Source: Flavimobilis rhizosphaerae
Lineage (GTDB): Bacteria; Actinomycetota; Actinomycetes; Actinomycetales; Cellulomonadaceae
Assembly: GCF_014852685.1 (NCBI RefSeq)
Contig: NZ_JACZDF010000002.1
Span: 62,001-126,000, forward strand
Direction: 5' to 3'
DNA: 64,000 nt
Made by a program: the position numbers and the translations under genes. Positions 50,171 through 59,065 of this stretch are shown piece by piece (the first letter of the stretch is position 1; every line of letters begins with the position of its first letter). The notes beneath the pieces were generated by a model. The model saw nothing but the letters and a program-made list of their open reading frames with translations, was not told the origin of the DNA and ran no database searches.

Positions 50171-51877
50171 ATGGAGCAACGAAGCCCACTGTCTGACGCC
50201 GCCCGCACCCTCGCCGAGGGGCGAGCAGTTCTGGGAATCGAGCTTGGCTCGACCCGCATCAAGGCGGTCCTCGTCGGACCCGACCTTGCCCCCCTCGCCC
50301 AGGGTTCTCACGTCTGGGAAAACAAACTCGTTGGCGCCACCTGGACGTACTCCCTCGAGGACGTCGAGGCCGGAGTTCAGGACGCGGTGGCGGCTGTCCT
50401 CGGCGACGCCGAGGTCCGCCACGGCGTGCGCCCGCGCGACCTCGCCGGGCTCGGCGTCTCCGCGATGATGCACGGGTACCTCGCGCTCGACGCGGCAGGC
50501 AACGCGCTCGTCCCGTTCCGCACGTGGCGCAACACCTCGACGGGCCCGGCTGCAGCCCTCCTCACCGAGGCACTCGGCGTCAACATACCGCTGCGCTGGT
50601 CCGTGAGCCACCTCGTCCAGGCGGTGCTCGACGACGAGCCGCACCTTGCCCACCTCGCTCGCCTCACGACGCTCGCCGGGTACGTCCACGGCCGACTCAC
50701 CGGCCAGCACGTCCTTGGCGTCGGCGACGCGTCGGGCATGTTCCCCATCGCCGCCGGATTCAGCGCGGACCCGACGCTCGGCTACGACGCGGACCGCGTC
50801 GCGACCGTCGACGCCCTGCTTGCCGAGCGCGGCCACGCGCTGCGCCTCGCCGACCTCCTGCCGACCCCGCTCGCCGCGGGCGCCGACGCCGGCACCCTCA
50901 CGGCGGAGGGCGCCGCCTACCTCGACCCGAGCGGAACCTTGCAGCCCGGCGCGCCCGTCGCGCCGCCCGAGGGCGACGCGGGCACAGGCATGGTCGCGAC
51001 CGCGGCCGTGCGGCCGCGCACGGGCAACGTCTCCGTGGGCACGTCGATCTTCGCGATGGTCGTCCTCGAGCAGCCCCTCGCGCGGGTCCACCCCGAGATT
51101 GACGTCGTGACAACGCCCGCGGGCGACCCGGTCGCGATGGTCCACTGCAACAACGGCGCGAGTGAACTCGGCGCGTGGGCAGGGGTGTTCGGAGAGCTTG
51201 CGTCCGCGCTCGGCTCACAGGCAACGGCCGACGACGTCTTTGGCGCGTTCCTGCGCGCGGCACTCGACGGCGAGCCCGACGCGGGCGGCGTCTACGCCTA
51301 CAACCAGCTCTCGGGCGAACCCGTTGCCCACCTCGACGAGGGCGCACCGCTCGTCGTGCGCACCCCGGGCAGCCAGCTCACGCTCGCCAACCTTGCACGC
51401 GCCCACGTCTACGGCGTCTTCGCGACGCTGAGCCTCGGCCTGCGCGCACTTGCCGACGAGGGCGTCGCGATTGACGCGCTCCGCGCACACGGCGGAATCT
51501 TCCGCACCGCGGGCATTGCGCAGCGCTTCTGCGCGGCCGCGGTGGGCGCGCCCGTGTCCGTCGGCCAGAGCGCGGGGGAGGGTGGTGCCTGGGGCATGGC
51601 CGTGCTCGCGTCGCTGCGCCACGCGGTCGCGTCGGGCACGTCGGCCACGGACGCGTCGGGCACGCCCGACCTTGCCGCGTACCTCGACGAGGTTGTCGGC
51701 GGAGCCGCAACCGTCGTCGCACCCGATCCGGCGGACGTCGCCGGATACACGACGTACCTCGCACGCTACGAGGCCGGGCTTGAGTCCGTCCGTGCCGCGG
51801 CACGGACGCTCACGGAGCCCGACGCCACCACCACCGTCGCGGCCACCGCCGCGACCTCCGGAAGGACCGACGCATGA
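50171..51877 (+). CDS. araB: Ribulokinase
   Basis: A 568-residue FGGY kinase that phosphorylates L-ribulose. N-terminal phosphate-binding stretch VLGIELGSTRIKAVLVG, SAMMHGYLALD, TWRNTSTGPAA, GDASGMFPI, the SVGTSIFAM loop, and GGIFRTAGIAQRFCAAAVGAPV near the C-terminus. No ribosome site precedes ATG 50171, consistent with a leaderless start just after the promoter. It overlaps araD by 4 bases (ATGA), and araA follows, giving the order BDA. Confidence 0.93.
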   Translation: MEQRSPLSDAARTLAEGRAVLGIELGSTRIKAVLVGPDLAPLAQGSHVWENKLVGATWTYSLEDVEAGVQDAVAAVLGDAEVRHGVRPRDLAGLGVSAMMHGYLALDAAGNALVPFRTWRNTSTGPAAALLTEALGVNIPLRWSVSHLVQAVLDDEPHLAHLARLTTLAGYVHGRLTGQHVLGVGDASGMFPIAAGFSADPTLGYDADRVATVDALLAERGHALRLADLLPTPLAAGADAGTLTAEGAAYLDPSGTLQPGAPVAPPEGDAGTGMVATAAVRPRTGNVSVGTSIFAMVVLEQPLARVHPEIDVVTTPAGDPVAMVHCNNGASELGAWAGVFGELASALGSQATADDVFGAFLRAALDGEPDAGGVYAYNQLSGEPVAHLDEGAPLVVRTPGSQLTLANLARAHVYGVFATLSLGLRALADEGVAIDALRAHGGIFRTAGIAQRFCAAAVGAPVSVGQSAGEGGAWGMAVLASLRHAVASGTSATDASGTPDLAAYLDEVVGGAATVVAPDPADVAGYTTYLARYEAGLESVRAAARTLTEPDATTTVAATAATSGRTDA

Positions 51878-52572
51878 CCGCGCTCGACAACCTGCCCCCC
51901 GAGGTCCGCGACGACGTCGCGCGTGCCCGCGAGAAGGTCGCCCGCCTCCACGCCGAGCTGCCCCGCTGGGGCCTCGTCGTGTGGACCGCGGGCAACGTCT
52001 CCGAGCGCGTGCGCGTTCCGGGTGGCGAGGACCTCCTCGTCATCAAGCCGTCAGGCGTGACGTACGACGAGCTCACGCCGGAGTCGATGGTCGTGTGCGA
52101 CCTCGACGCCAACCTCGTTGACGGCGACCGCGGGCCGTCGTCGGACACCGCCGCACACGCGTACGTGTACCGGCACATGCCCGAGATCGGGGGCGTCGTC
52201 CACACGCACTCGACGTACGCGACGGCCTGGGCCGCGCGCGGCGAGGAAATTCCGTGCGTGCTGACGATGATGGCCGACGAGTTTGGCGGCCCCGTGCCGA
52301 TTGGACCGTTCGCGCTCATCGGTGATGACTCGATTGGCCGCGGCATCGTCGAGACCCTGTCCGACTCCCGCAGCCCCGCGGTGCTCATGCGCAACCACGG
52401 CCCCTTCACGATCGGCCGCGACGCGACCGCAGCCGTCAAGGCCGCGGTCATGGTCGAAGAGGTTGCCCGCACCATCCACATTTCCCGCCAACTCGGTGAG
52501 CCCGTCCCCATTGCGGCCGAGCACATTGATTCCCTGTACGCCCGCTATCAGAACGTCTACGGCCAGCACTGA
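51874..52572 (+). CDS. araD: L-ribulose-5-phosphate 4-epimerase
   Basis: A 232-residue class II aldolase-like epimerase converting L-ribulose 5-phosphate to D-xylulose 5-phosphate. It has the substrate loop TAGNVSERV, the phosphate-binding [10 protein letters not shown], and zinc ligands in the [17 protein letters not shown] stretch (HTH) with a third His in [11 protein letters not shown]. It overlaps araB by 4 bases and precedes araA by 23 bases. Size matches E. coli AraD. Confidence 0.95.
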   Translation: MTALDNLPPEVRDDVARAREKVARLHAELPRWGLVVWTAGNVSERVRVPGGEDLLVIKPSGVTYDELTPESMVVCDLDANLVDGDRGPSSDTAAHAYVYRHMPEIGGVVHTHSTYATAWAARGEEIPCVLTMMADEFGGPVPIGPFALIGDDSIGRGIVETLSDSRSPAVLMRNHGPFTIGRDATAAVKAAVMVEEVARTIHISRQLGEPVPIAAEHIDSLYARYQNVYGQH

Positions 52573-52595
52573 CGCTGACCATCACGGAGCACACC

Positions 52596-54101
52596 ATGAC
52601 AAAGCCTTATGCCGACCGCGAGATCTGGTTCTTCACCGGAAGCCAGGATCTCTACGGTCCCGAAACGCTTGAGCAGGTCGCCGCGCAGTCCCAAGAGGTT
52701 GCGCGCGTCCTCGACGAGTCCGCCGATGTTCCCGCGCGCATTGTGTGGAAGCCCGTCCTCAAGGACGCCGCCTCGATCCGCCGCGCGATGCTCGATGCCA
52801 ACAGCGACGACCGTGTTCTTGGCGTCATCACCTGGGCGCACACCTTCAGCCCGTCGAAGATGTGGATTCAGGGCCTCGACCTGCTGCGCAAGCCGCTGCT
52901 GCACCTGCACACCCAGGCGAACGTCGAGCTCCCCTGGGACACGATCGACTTCGACTTCATGAACCTCAACCAGGCCGCGCACGGTGACCGCGAGCACGCG
53001 TACATCCAGACGCGCCTGGGCCTCGCCCGCACGACCGTCGTCGGCCACGTCTCCAACCCCGCCGTCACCGCACGCGTGGGTACCTGGGTGCGCGGCGCGG
53101 CTGGCTGGGCCGCCACGCACGAGCTGCGCCTTGTCCGCTTCGGCGACAACATGCGCGACGTTGCCGTCACCGAGGGCGACAAGACCGAGGCCGAGCTGCG
53201 CTTTGGTGTCTCGGTCAACACGTGGGGCGTCAACGACCTCGTTGAGGTCGTTAACGCGGTGACCGACGCCGAGATCGACGCGGTCGTCGCCGAGTACGAA
53301 GAGCTCTACGACGTCGTGCCGGAGCTGCGCCGCGGCGCCGAGCGCCACGACTCGCTGCGTTACGCCGCGAGCCAGGAGATCGCCATCGAGCGGATCCTCA
53401 CGGACCTCGGCGCGAAGGCCTTCACGACGAACTTCCAGGACCTTGGCGGGCTGCGCCAGCTTCCCGGCATCGCCGTGCAGCGCCTCATGGCCAAGGGCTA
53501 CGGCTTTGGTGCCGAGGGTGACTGGAAGACCGCCGTGCTCGTGCGCGCCGCGAAGGTCATGGGCGAGGGCCTGCCCGGTGGCGCCTCCCTCATGGAGGAC
53601 TACACGTACGACCTCACGCCCGGTGACGAGCGAATCCTCGGCGCGCACATGCTCGAGATCTGCCCGTCGCTGACGACGTCGAAGCCGCGCGTCGAGATCC
53701 ACCCGCTCGGCATTGGCGACCGCGAGGACCCCGTGCGCATGGTCTTCGACACCGACCCCGGCGTGGGCGTCGTCGTCTCGCTTGCGGACATGCGTGAGCG
53801 TTTCCGCCTCACCGCGAACGTCGTCGACCTCGTCGAGCACCCGCCGCTTCCGCACCTGCCCGTCGCGCGCGCAGTGTGGCGTCCGCGCCCCGACCTCGCG
53901 ACGTCCGCCGAGGCGTGGCTCACCGCGGGCGGCGCGCACCACACGGTGCTCTCGACCGCGGCCGACATCGACGCCTTCGAGGTCTTCGCACAGATCGCCA
54001 AGACCGAGCTGCTCGTCATTGACGAGTCCACGACGCGTCGCGGCTTCGCCGACCAGGTCCGCTGGAACCAGGTGTACTACCGCGTCGCTCAGGGGCTGTG
54101 A
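52596..54101 (+). CDS. araA: L-arabinose isomerase
   Basis: A 501-residue manganese-dependent isomerase that converts L-arabinose to L-ribulose. Start [21 protein letters not shown] is typical, [13 protein letters not shown] is the sugar-binding region, and the active-site acidic residues lie in [20 protein letters not shown] and [15 protein letters not shown] precedes the ATG. It overlaps the next GH43 gene by 4 bases (GTGA), linking intracellular arabinan hydrolysis with arabinose metabolism. Confidence 0.96.
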   Translation: MTKPYADREIWFFTGSQDLYGPETLEQVAAQSQEVARVLDESADVPARIVWKPVLKDAASIRRAMLDANSDDRVLGVITWAHTFSPSKMWIQGLDLLRKPLLHLHTQANVELPWDTIDFDFMNLNQAAHGDREHAYIQTRLGLARTTVVGHVSNPAVTARVGTWVRGAAGWAATHELRLVRFGDNMRDVAVTEGDKTEAELRFGVSVNTWGVNDLVEVVNAVTDAEIDAVVAEYEELYDVVPELRRGAERHDSLRYAASQEIAIERILTDLGAKAFTTNFQDLGGLRQLPGIAVQRLMAKGYGFGAEGDWKTAVLVRAAKVMGEGLPGGASLMEDYTYDLTPGDERILGAHMLEICPSLTTSKPRVEIHPLGIGDREDPVRMVFDTDPGVGVVVSLADMRERFRLTANVVDLVEHPPLPHLPVARAVWRPRPDLATSAEAWLTAGGAHHTVLSTAADIDAFEVFAQIAKTELLVIDESTTRRGFADQVRWNQVYYRVAQGL

Positions 54102-55090
54102 GTAGCCCTGTGAGCAGCACGGACGCGCCGGTCGGGGGTCTCCCGGCCGGCGCGTCCGGTTATCTGCTGGTGCACTTCGTCGAGGATCCGCGCGGTCACG
54201 AGGAGCGGATCTGGTATTCCCTCGCACGCGACGGTGACCCGACGCGCTGGGAGCGGCTTGGGCCCGTGCTGGAATCGCATCTGGGCACGACGGGCATGCG
54301 CGACCCGCACATTGTGCGGGTGCCCGACGGCTCCGGCTTCTATCTTGTCGCCACGGACCTGCGGGTCTTTGGCGGGGACGACGCGGGCTGGGATGCCTGG
54401 ACGCGGCACGGCTCGCGCTCGCTGGTCTGCGCCTTCTCACCCGACCTCGTCACCTGGTCCGAGCCGTGGCTTGTGCCCGTGGCCCCGCCCGAGGCGGGGA
54501 TGGCGTGGGCGCCCGAGGCCTTCTGGGACGCGGGTGCGGAGCGCTTCGTCGTCACGTGGTCGTCGACCCTCTATAGCCCCGACGACCCCGGCCACACCGC
54601 GGAGTCGTATGCCCGGCTGCTCATGGCGACGACGCGCGATTTCCGGGAGTTCTCGGCGCCGGAGGTGTTGCTCGACACGGGCCGCACGACGATTGATACG
54701 ACGATGGTCGCCGACTCCGGACGCGTCTACCGCTTCCACAAGGACAATTCCCCGGGTGGGCGCGGCCTCTACCAGGACGAAGTCAGTGATCCTCAGTCCT
54801 CCGACGGAGCGCGCGTGCTCACCGAGCACATCGGCGCCGAGCTGTGGGGCGATGTCGAAGGTCCGCTCGTCTTCCGCGACGTCGTGAGCGGCCGCTGGTA
54901 CCTGTGGGTTGACCAGTACGGGGACCGCGGGCAGGGCTACCGGGCTCTTGTCACCGATGACCTTGGCTCGGGGCGGTGGGAGCGTGCGGCCGACGTTGAT
55001 CTGCCGGGCGCCACCAAGCATGGCGTTGTGCTGCCGATCACCGCGGCCGAGGAAGCACGGATTCGCGCGGCCCTTGTCGAGGGTGCGTGA
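54098..55090 (+). CDS. GH43-like five-bladed propeller glycosidase
   Basis: A 330-residue protein without signal peptide. The general-base Asp is in [11 protein letters not shown] (D69), the pKa-modulating Asp is probably in [12 protein letters not shown], and the acid Glu in [33 protein letters not shown] is typical of GH43 propellers. It begins at GTG 54098 overlapping araA, so it is the last gene of the ara operon. A role as intracellular arabinosidase on short arabino-oligosaccharides is inferred. Confidence 0.82.
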   Translation: MSSPVSSTDAPVGGLPAGASGYLLVHFVEDPRGHEERIWYSLARDGDPTRWERLGPVLESHLGTTGMRDPHIVRVPDGSGFYLVATDLRVFGGDDAGWDAWTRHGSRSLVCAFSPDLVTWSEPWLVPVAPPEAGMAWAPEAFWDAGAERFVVTWSSTLYSPDDPGHTAESYARLLMATTRDFREFSAPEVLLDTGRTTIDTTMVADSGRVYRFHKDNSPGGRGLYQDEVSDPQSSDGARVLTEHIGAELWGDVEGPLVFRDVVSGRWYLWVDQYGDRGQGYRALVTDDLGSGRWERAADVDLPGATKHGVVLPITAAEEARIRAALVEGA

Positions 55091-55160
55091 GTCCTTCTGA
55101 GCACGGGGAGACGCTTGGTGGATCGGCTCGACACCCTCCGTTCGATGCGTCGGCCCCGCG

Positions 55161-55198
55161 GCGGTCCGTCCGCGCCCTGAGGGGCGCGGACGGACCGC
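55161..55198. terminator. Bidirectional terminator between the ara operon and abfA
   Basis: A perfect 17-bp stem, GCGGTCCGTCCGCGCCC with its complement, and a 4-nt loop TGAG, followed on the plus strand by GTTGTTT, one of the few hairpins here with a T-rich tail. It lies between convergent genes and can serve both. Confidence 0.9.
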
Positions 55199-55211
55199 GT
55201 TGTTTGCTGCG

Positions 55212-56738
55212 TCAAGCTCGGGACGACGTCCCCGCGAACGCCGTCCAGGACTCGGGCGGCAGCACGATGGTGGTGCGCGTGTCGGCCGCGCGGGCGGGCG
55301 GGGTGACCTCGGACCAGCAGGCCTCGGTGACGGCTGCGGCATGCGCCGGGCCCTCGACGGCGGGAATTGCGTCGGCGAGCATCTGCCAGCCGCCCGTGAA
55401 CTCGATGTCCAGGCCGAGGTGATCGACGTCGACCTCAACCGGCTCCGCGCCCCGGTTGGTGACAAAGAGCGCGAGCGCGCCGTCGTCGTCGAGCGTGGCT
55501 GCGGCCGTGACAAGCGGAACCTCGCCGTGTTGGGCCGTGGTCGTCGGCGGAGTCTCGAGGCGCACGTCGAGTGCCGTGCCGCGCGCGAGCCGCGCTGCGG
55601 TGGCAAACGGGTGGAAGGTCGGCTGGCGCCAGGCGGCGCCGCCCGGCTCGGTCATGATGGGCGCGATGACGTTGACGAGCTGCGCCAGGCACGCGACCGG
55701 GATGCGGTCGGCGTGGTTGAGCAGGGTGACGAGCAGATCGCCGACGACAACCGCGTCGAGCCCTGAGTAGACGTCCTCGATGATGCGCGGCGCATCGCGC
55801 TGAATCGGCAGCGCAGCCTCGCCCACAAAGCGTGAGACGCGGTACCAGACGTTCCATTCGTCAAAGCTCATCGTGATGGTTTTGTCCGAGCGGCGCTCGG
55901 CGCCGACCGCGTCGGCTGACGCGGCCACGCGACGGATGAAGCGGTCCATCGCGGTGCCCGAGGCGAGGAACGAGGCACGGTCGCCCTCGAGCTCCTCGTA
56001 GTACGCGTGCATCGAGATGTGGTCAACGATGTCGTAGGAGTGCGAGAGCACCGTGCGCTCCCACGAGCCAAAGGTGTCCATCTCCATCGAGGAGGAGCCG
56101 CACACGATGAGCGAAATCGACGGGTCGACGAGCTTCATCGCCTTGCCGGCCTCGGCCGCGAGGCGGCCGTAGGCGTCGGCGTCCTTGTGGCCAATCTGCC
56201 ACGGCCCGTCCATCTCGTTACCGAGGCACCACAGGTGCACGCCGTAGGGCTCGGTGCGGCCGTTGGCGATGCGCATGTCGGCCCAGCGGGTGCCGGCCTC
56301 GCCGTTGCAGTACTCGACGAGCGCCGCGGCGGCCTCAACGCCGCGGGTGCCGAGGTTGACGGCCATCATCGGGGTGATGCCCTCGCGCTCGGCCCACTGG
56401 AGGAACTCGTCGGTTCCGACGAGGTTGGGCTCGACGGTGCGCCACGCGAGGTCAAGGTAGGGCTTGCGCTCGGAGACCGGGCCGACGCCATCTTCCCAGC
56501 GGTAGCCGGAGACGAAGTTGCCGCCGGGGTAGCGCACGATCGTCACGCCAAGCTCGCGGGTGAGGTCGGCGACGTCGCTGCGGAAGCCGTGGTCGTCGGC
56601 TGTGGCGTGCCCGGGTTCGTAGATGCCCGTGTACACCGCGCGGCCGAGGTGTTCGACGAACGAGCCAAAGAGGCGTCGGTCAATCTCGCCGACGCGGAAC
56701 TCGGGATGCAGGGTGAGCGTGGTGCGGGGGAGCGTCAT
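55212..56738 (-). CDS. abfA: Alpha-N-arabinofuranosidase, GH51
   Basis: A 508-residue retaining glycosidase that removes L-arabinofuranose from arabino-oligosaccharides. The acid/base is E175 (CLGNEMDGPW) and the nucleophile E294 (SFDEWNVWY), the usual pair for GH51. There is no signal peptide, so it acts inside the cell on imported oligosaccharides. GVTIVRYPGGNFVSGYRWEDG is the family start region. It is divergent from the second LacI gene with a perfect LacI-type operator 38 bases before the ATG. Confidence 0.95.
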   Translation of the reverse strand: MTLPRTTLTLHPEFRVGEIDRRLFGSFVEHLGRAVYTGIYEPGHATADDHGFRSDVADLTRELGVTIVRYPGGNFVSGYRWEDGVGPVSERKPYLDLAWRTVEPNLVGTDEFLQWAEREGITPMMAVNLGTRGVEAAAALVEYCNGEAGTRWADMRIANGRTEPYGVHLWCLGNEMDGPWQIGHKDADAYGRLAAEAGKAMKLVDPSISLIVCGSSSMEMDTFGSWERTVLSHSYDIVDHISMHAYYEELEGDRASFLASGTAMDRFIRRVAASADAVGAERRSDKTITMSFDEWNVWYRVSRFVGEAALPIQRDAPRIIEDVYSGLDAVVVGDLLVTLLNHADRIPVACLAQLVNVIAPIMTEPGGAAWRQPTFHPFATAARLARGTALDVRLETPPTTTAQHGEVPLVTAAATLDDDGALALFVTNRGAEPVEVDVDHLGLDIEFTGGWQMLADAIPAVEGPAHAAAVTEACWSEVTPPARAADTRTTIVLPPESWTAFAGTSSRA

Positions 56739-56775
56739 CGATATCCTCGCGTGTCAGGGGCCTAGAGGCCTGTTC

Positions 56776-56787
56776 TACAACGTTGTA
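56776..56787. promoter_or_regulatory. LacI-type operator before abfA
   Basis: TACAACGTTGTA, a perfect 12-bp palindrome with the LacI-type central CG, 38 bases upstream of abfA and about 170 upstream of the divergent LacI gene. A second hairpin-type repeat GTCGATGC-ACCGC-GCATCGAC lies at 56852-56872. The 220-base gap contains nothing else recognised. Confidence 0.7.
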
Positions 56788-56958
56788 CAGTGGTGTCGAC
56801 GGTACCCCGATCTCGACGGGAAGATCAATGACGAACCCCTCCGCGCCACGTGTCGATGCACCGCGCATCGACGCGGCGCGCCGGTGGTCCAAGGTCGTGG
56901 CTGTGCCGTGTCACAGTAGATGCGGGCTCAGCCGCACAACGAGGAAGGGGGCCGCGAC

Positions 56959-58053
56959 GTGGCGGTGACGATGCACGACGTGGCAGCACGCGCAGGGGTG
57001 TCGGTGAAGACGGTCTCCAACGTCGTCAACGGGTATCCGCATATCCGGCCTTCGACGCGCGACCGAGTGGAGGCGGCGATTGCCGAGCTCGGCTACCGGA
57101 TGAACGTCACGGCGCGGAACCTGCGCACCCGCCGCACGGGCATGATTGCGCTCGCGGTCCCGGAACTCTCCCTGCCCTACTTTGCCGAGCTTGCCGACTC
57201 GGTCATCCGCGCCGCGGAGACGCGTGGGCTCACCGTGCTCATTGAGCAGACGAGTGGTTCGCGGCAGCGTGAGATTGACGTGCTCGCCGGGCGGCACCGT
57301 GACACGACCGACGGCCTCATCATCTCCCCGCTTGAGCTTGAGCCCGACGACCTGGGGCTCTTTGACGTTGACTTCCCGCTCGTCGTCCTCGGCGAGCGGA
57401 TCTTTGGCGCTCCGGCCGATCACGTGACGATGAACAACGTCGCCGCGGCCCGCGCCGTCACAGAACACCTCCTGGCCTTGGGGCGGCGCCGCATCGCGGT
57501 CGTTGGCGCCCACGCGGGGGAGTCGGTGGGCTCGGCTGCGCTGCGTTTGCAGGGCTACACCGAAGCGCTCGAGGCCGCGGGCATTGACGTCGATCCCGCG
57601 CTCATCGGTGAGGCCGGGCTGTGGCATCGCAGCACCGGTGCCGAGACGATGGGTCGCCTGCTGGATTCAGGCACCGAGATCGACGCGGTCTTCGCGCTTA
57701 ACGACGCGATGGCGCTCGGTGCGCTGCACGCGCTGCACGCGCGTGACATTGATGTGCCGGGGCAGATTGCGCTCGTGGGCTTCGACGACGTCGACGACGT
57801 GCGCTACTCGGTGCCGACGATTACGTCGGTCTCACCGGGTCGGGAGCAGATCGCTGGGAGCGCCGTCGACCTGCTCGTCGCGCGTATCGCCGAGCGCGAC
57901 GGCGACGAGCGCGCCCCCTTCCGCAGGGTGGTGCCGGACTCGTCGATCATCGGTCGCGAGTCGACGGGCGATGTCCCGCGGCGCGGCGAAGAGCGTGTTG
58001 TCTCGGTGCAGCACGGCAGCACCGAAGACTTCGAGCCGCTGCCTTCGTCCTGA
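56959..58053 (+). CDS. LacI-family regulator, likely of arabinan utilisation
   Basis: A 364-residue regulator with HTH and hinge MHDVAARAGVSVKTVSNVVNGYPHIRPSTRDRV and a sugar-binding domain (LALGRRRIAVVGAH, VFALNDAMALGALHAL, ALVGFDDVDDVRYSVPTITSVSPG). GTG 56959 is chosen for the GAGGAAGGGGG ahead of it; ATG 56920 is in frame. The acidic C-terminal tail is longer than usual. It probably controls abfA and the ABC transporter genes, whose operators contain TACAACGTTGTA or CATCGATG; which of these it binds cannot be told from sequence. Confidence 0.9.
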   Translation: MAVTMHDVAARAGVSVKTVSNVVNGYPHIRPSTRDRVEAAIAELGYRMNVTARNLRTRRTGMIALAVPELSLPYFAELADSVIRAAETRGLTVLIEQTSGSRQREIDVLAGRHRDTTDGLIISPLELEPDDLGLFDVDFPLVVLGERIFGAPADHVTMNNVAAARAVTEHLLALGRRRIAVVGAHAGESVGSAALRLQGYTEALEAAGIDVDPALIGEAGLWHRSTGAETMGRLLDSGTEIDAVFALNDAMALGALHALHARDIDVPGQIALVGFDDVDDVRYSVPTITSVSPGREQIAGSAVDLLVARIAERDGDERAPFRRVVPDSSIIGRESTGDVPRRGEERVVSVQHGSTEDFEPLPSS

Positions 58054-58097
58054 CTCGTGCCGCCGGGGTGTGTCACTCGCCCAGCCCGCTTCTTCGC

Positions 58098-58165
58098 CGA
58101 GGTCGCTGCCCAGAGCCGAGGTCGCTGATCCAGATCAGCGACCTCGACTCTGGGCAGCGACCTCG
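58098..58165. repeat. Long intergenic hairpin with quadruple word (family C)
   Basis: CGAGGTCGCTG occurs twice direct (58098 and 58117) and twice inverted. Outer arms are 18 bp (CGAGGTCGCTGCCCAGAG with its complement at 58148-58165), inner arms 14 bp (58117-58130 with 58133-58146), with one C/A mismatch between and a 2-nt loop, so 32 of 33 positions pair. It lies between convergent genes. The layout matches family B although the word differs. Confidence 0.9.
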
Positions 58166-58330
58166 CGGCGGGGAGTGGCGATTGTTGAGGCCCGTCGTCG
58201 GCGTCGAGGCGAGCCGCGCTTCAAATGTCGGCTCCAGCCACCTTTCAAAGCATCGGTGGGTGGATGTGATGTGAGTCGGGGGCTGCGCCACCATGTGAAG
58301 CAGACAGCGAGAGAGGGCGTGACACGCGCC

Positions 58331-59065
58331 CTAGTGGACCGGGGAGTGGTTCGCCTTCGGAGCGTCCGCTGCCGCAGCCTCTTCGGTCTCGTCGGCGTCC
58401 TCGGTCTCATCGATGCGTTCGAGGCGGGCATCGAGGAACGGGGCCGTCGCCCACAGCGGGAAGGACACGCCCATGAGCACCGCAACCACCGGAACACCGA
58501 GCGCCAGCAGCCCCATCGCGCCGAGGACGACGAGCGCGCCGAGCGACGGACCCGGCGCGAGGAGCGGCGCAAGGAGCGTGAAGCGCACGGTCTCGCCGAC
58601 GCTCGCATCGGGGTAGCGCCGCACAACCCGCGGCCACCACGCGAGAGCCATCGTCCACCACACGCCGAGCACGGTGAGGGCGACGAGCAGCGCCGCCCGC
58701 ACGGGCCCGGACATGATGCCGACGGCAACGCCGTCGAACCACAGCAGCACGCCCGTAATGAGCAGCGGGGCGAACGTGAGGTTCGTGTGCCGCCAGCGGG
58801 AGCGCCACGCGCGCCAGAAGGTGCGCCACACGTCCGCGGCCGGGTCCGTCACCGGCTGCGCGAGCACCGCGGCACCGCCGTGGAGTGAGGGGCCCAGCCC
58901 GCAGACGACGGCGCCCGCGAGCGTTCCCAGAGCAACAAGAAGGTTGACCGCAACGAGCCGGGTGACCCACCGCAGCGCGGTCATGACGCCGCCGGCCCAC
59001 CCGGGGACCTCGTCGATCGTCGAGCGTTCCTCACGCGGGTCACGCGGTCGTTGCGTCGTCATCAT
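58331..59065 (-). CDS. DUF624 (YesL-like) membrane protein
   Basis: A 244-residue protein with about five membrane helices. The family features include an N-terminal helix with VNLLVALGTLAGAVVCGLGPSLHG, a Trp/Arg-rich loop (TFWRAWRSRWRHTN), and FDGVAVGIMSGPVR. YesL-type proteins regularly accompany ABC importers for plant polysaccharide oligomers, and this one overlaps the GH43 gene (ATGATGA with GAGGAGG ahead). It is the last gene of the transporter operon. Its biochemical role is not known in the family. Confidence 0.85.
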   Translation of the reverse strand: MMTTQRPRDPREERSTIDEVPGWAGGVMTALRWVTRLVAVNLLVALGTLAGAVVCGLGPSLHGGAAVLAQPVTDPAADVWRTFWRAWRSRWRHTNLTFAPLLITGVLLWFDGVAVGIMSGPVRAALLVALTVLGVWWTMALAWWPRVVRRYPDASVGETVRFTLLAPLLAPGPSLGALVVLGAMGLLALGVPVVAVLMGVSFPLWATAPFLDARLERIDETEDADETEEAAAADAPKANHSPVH

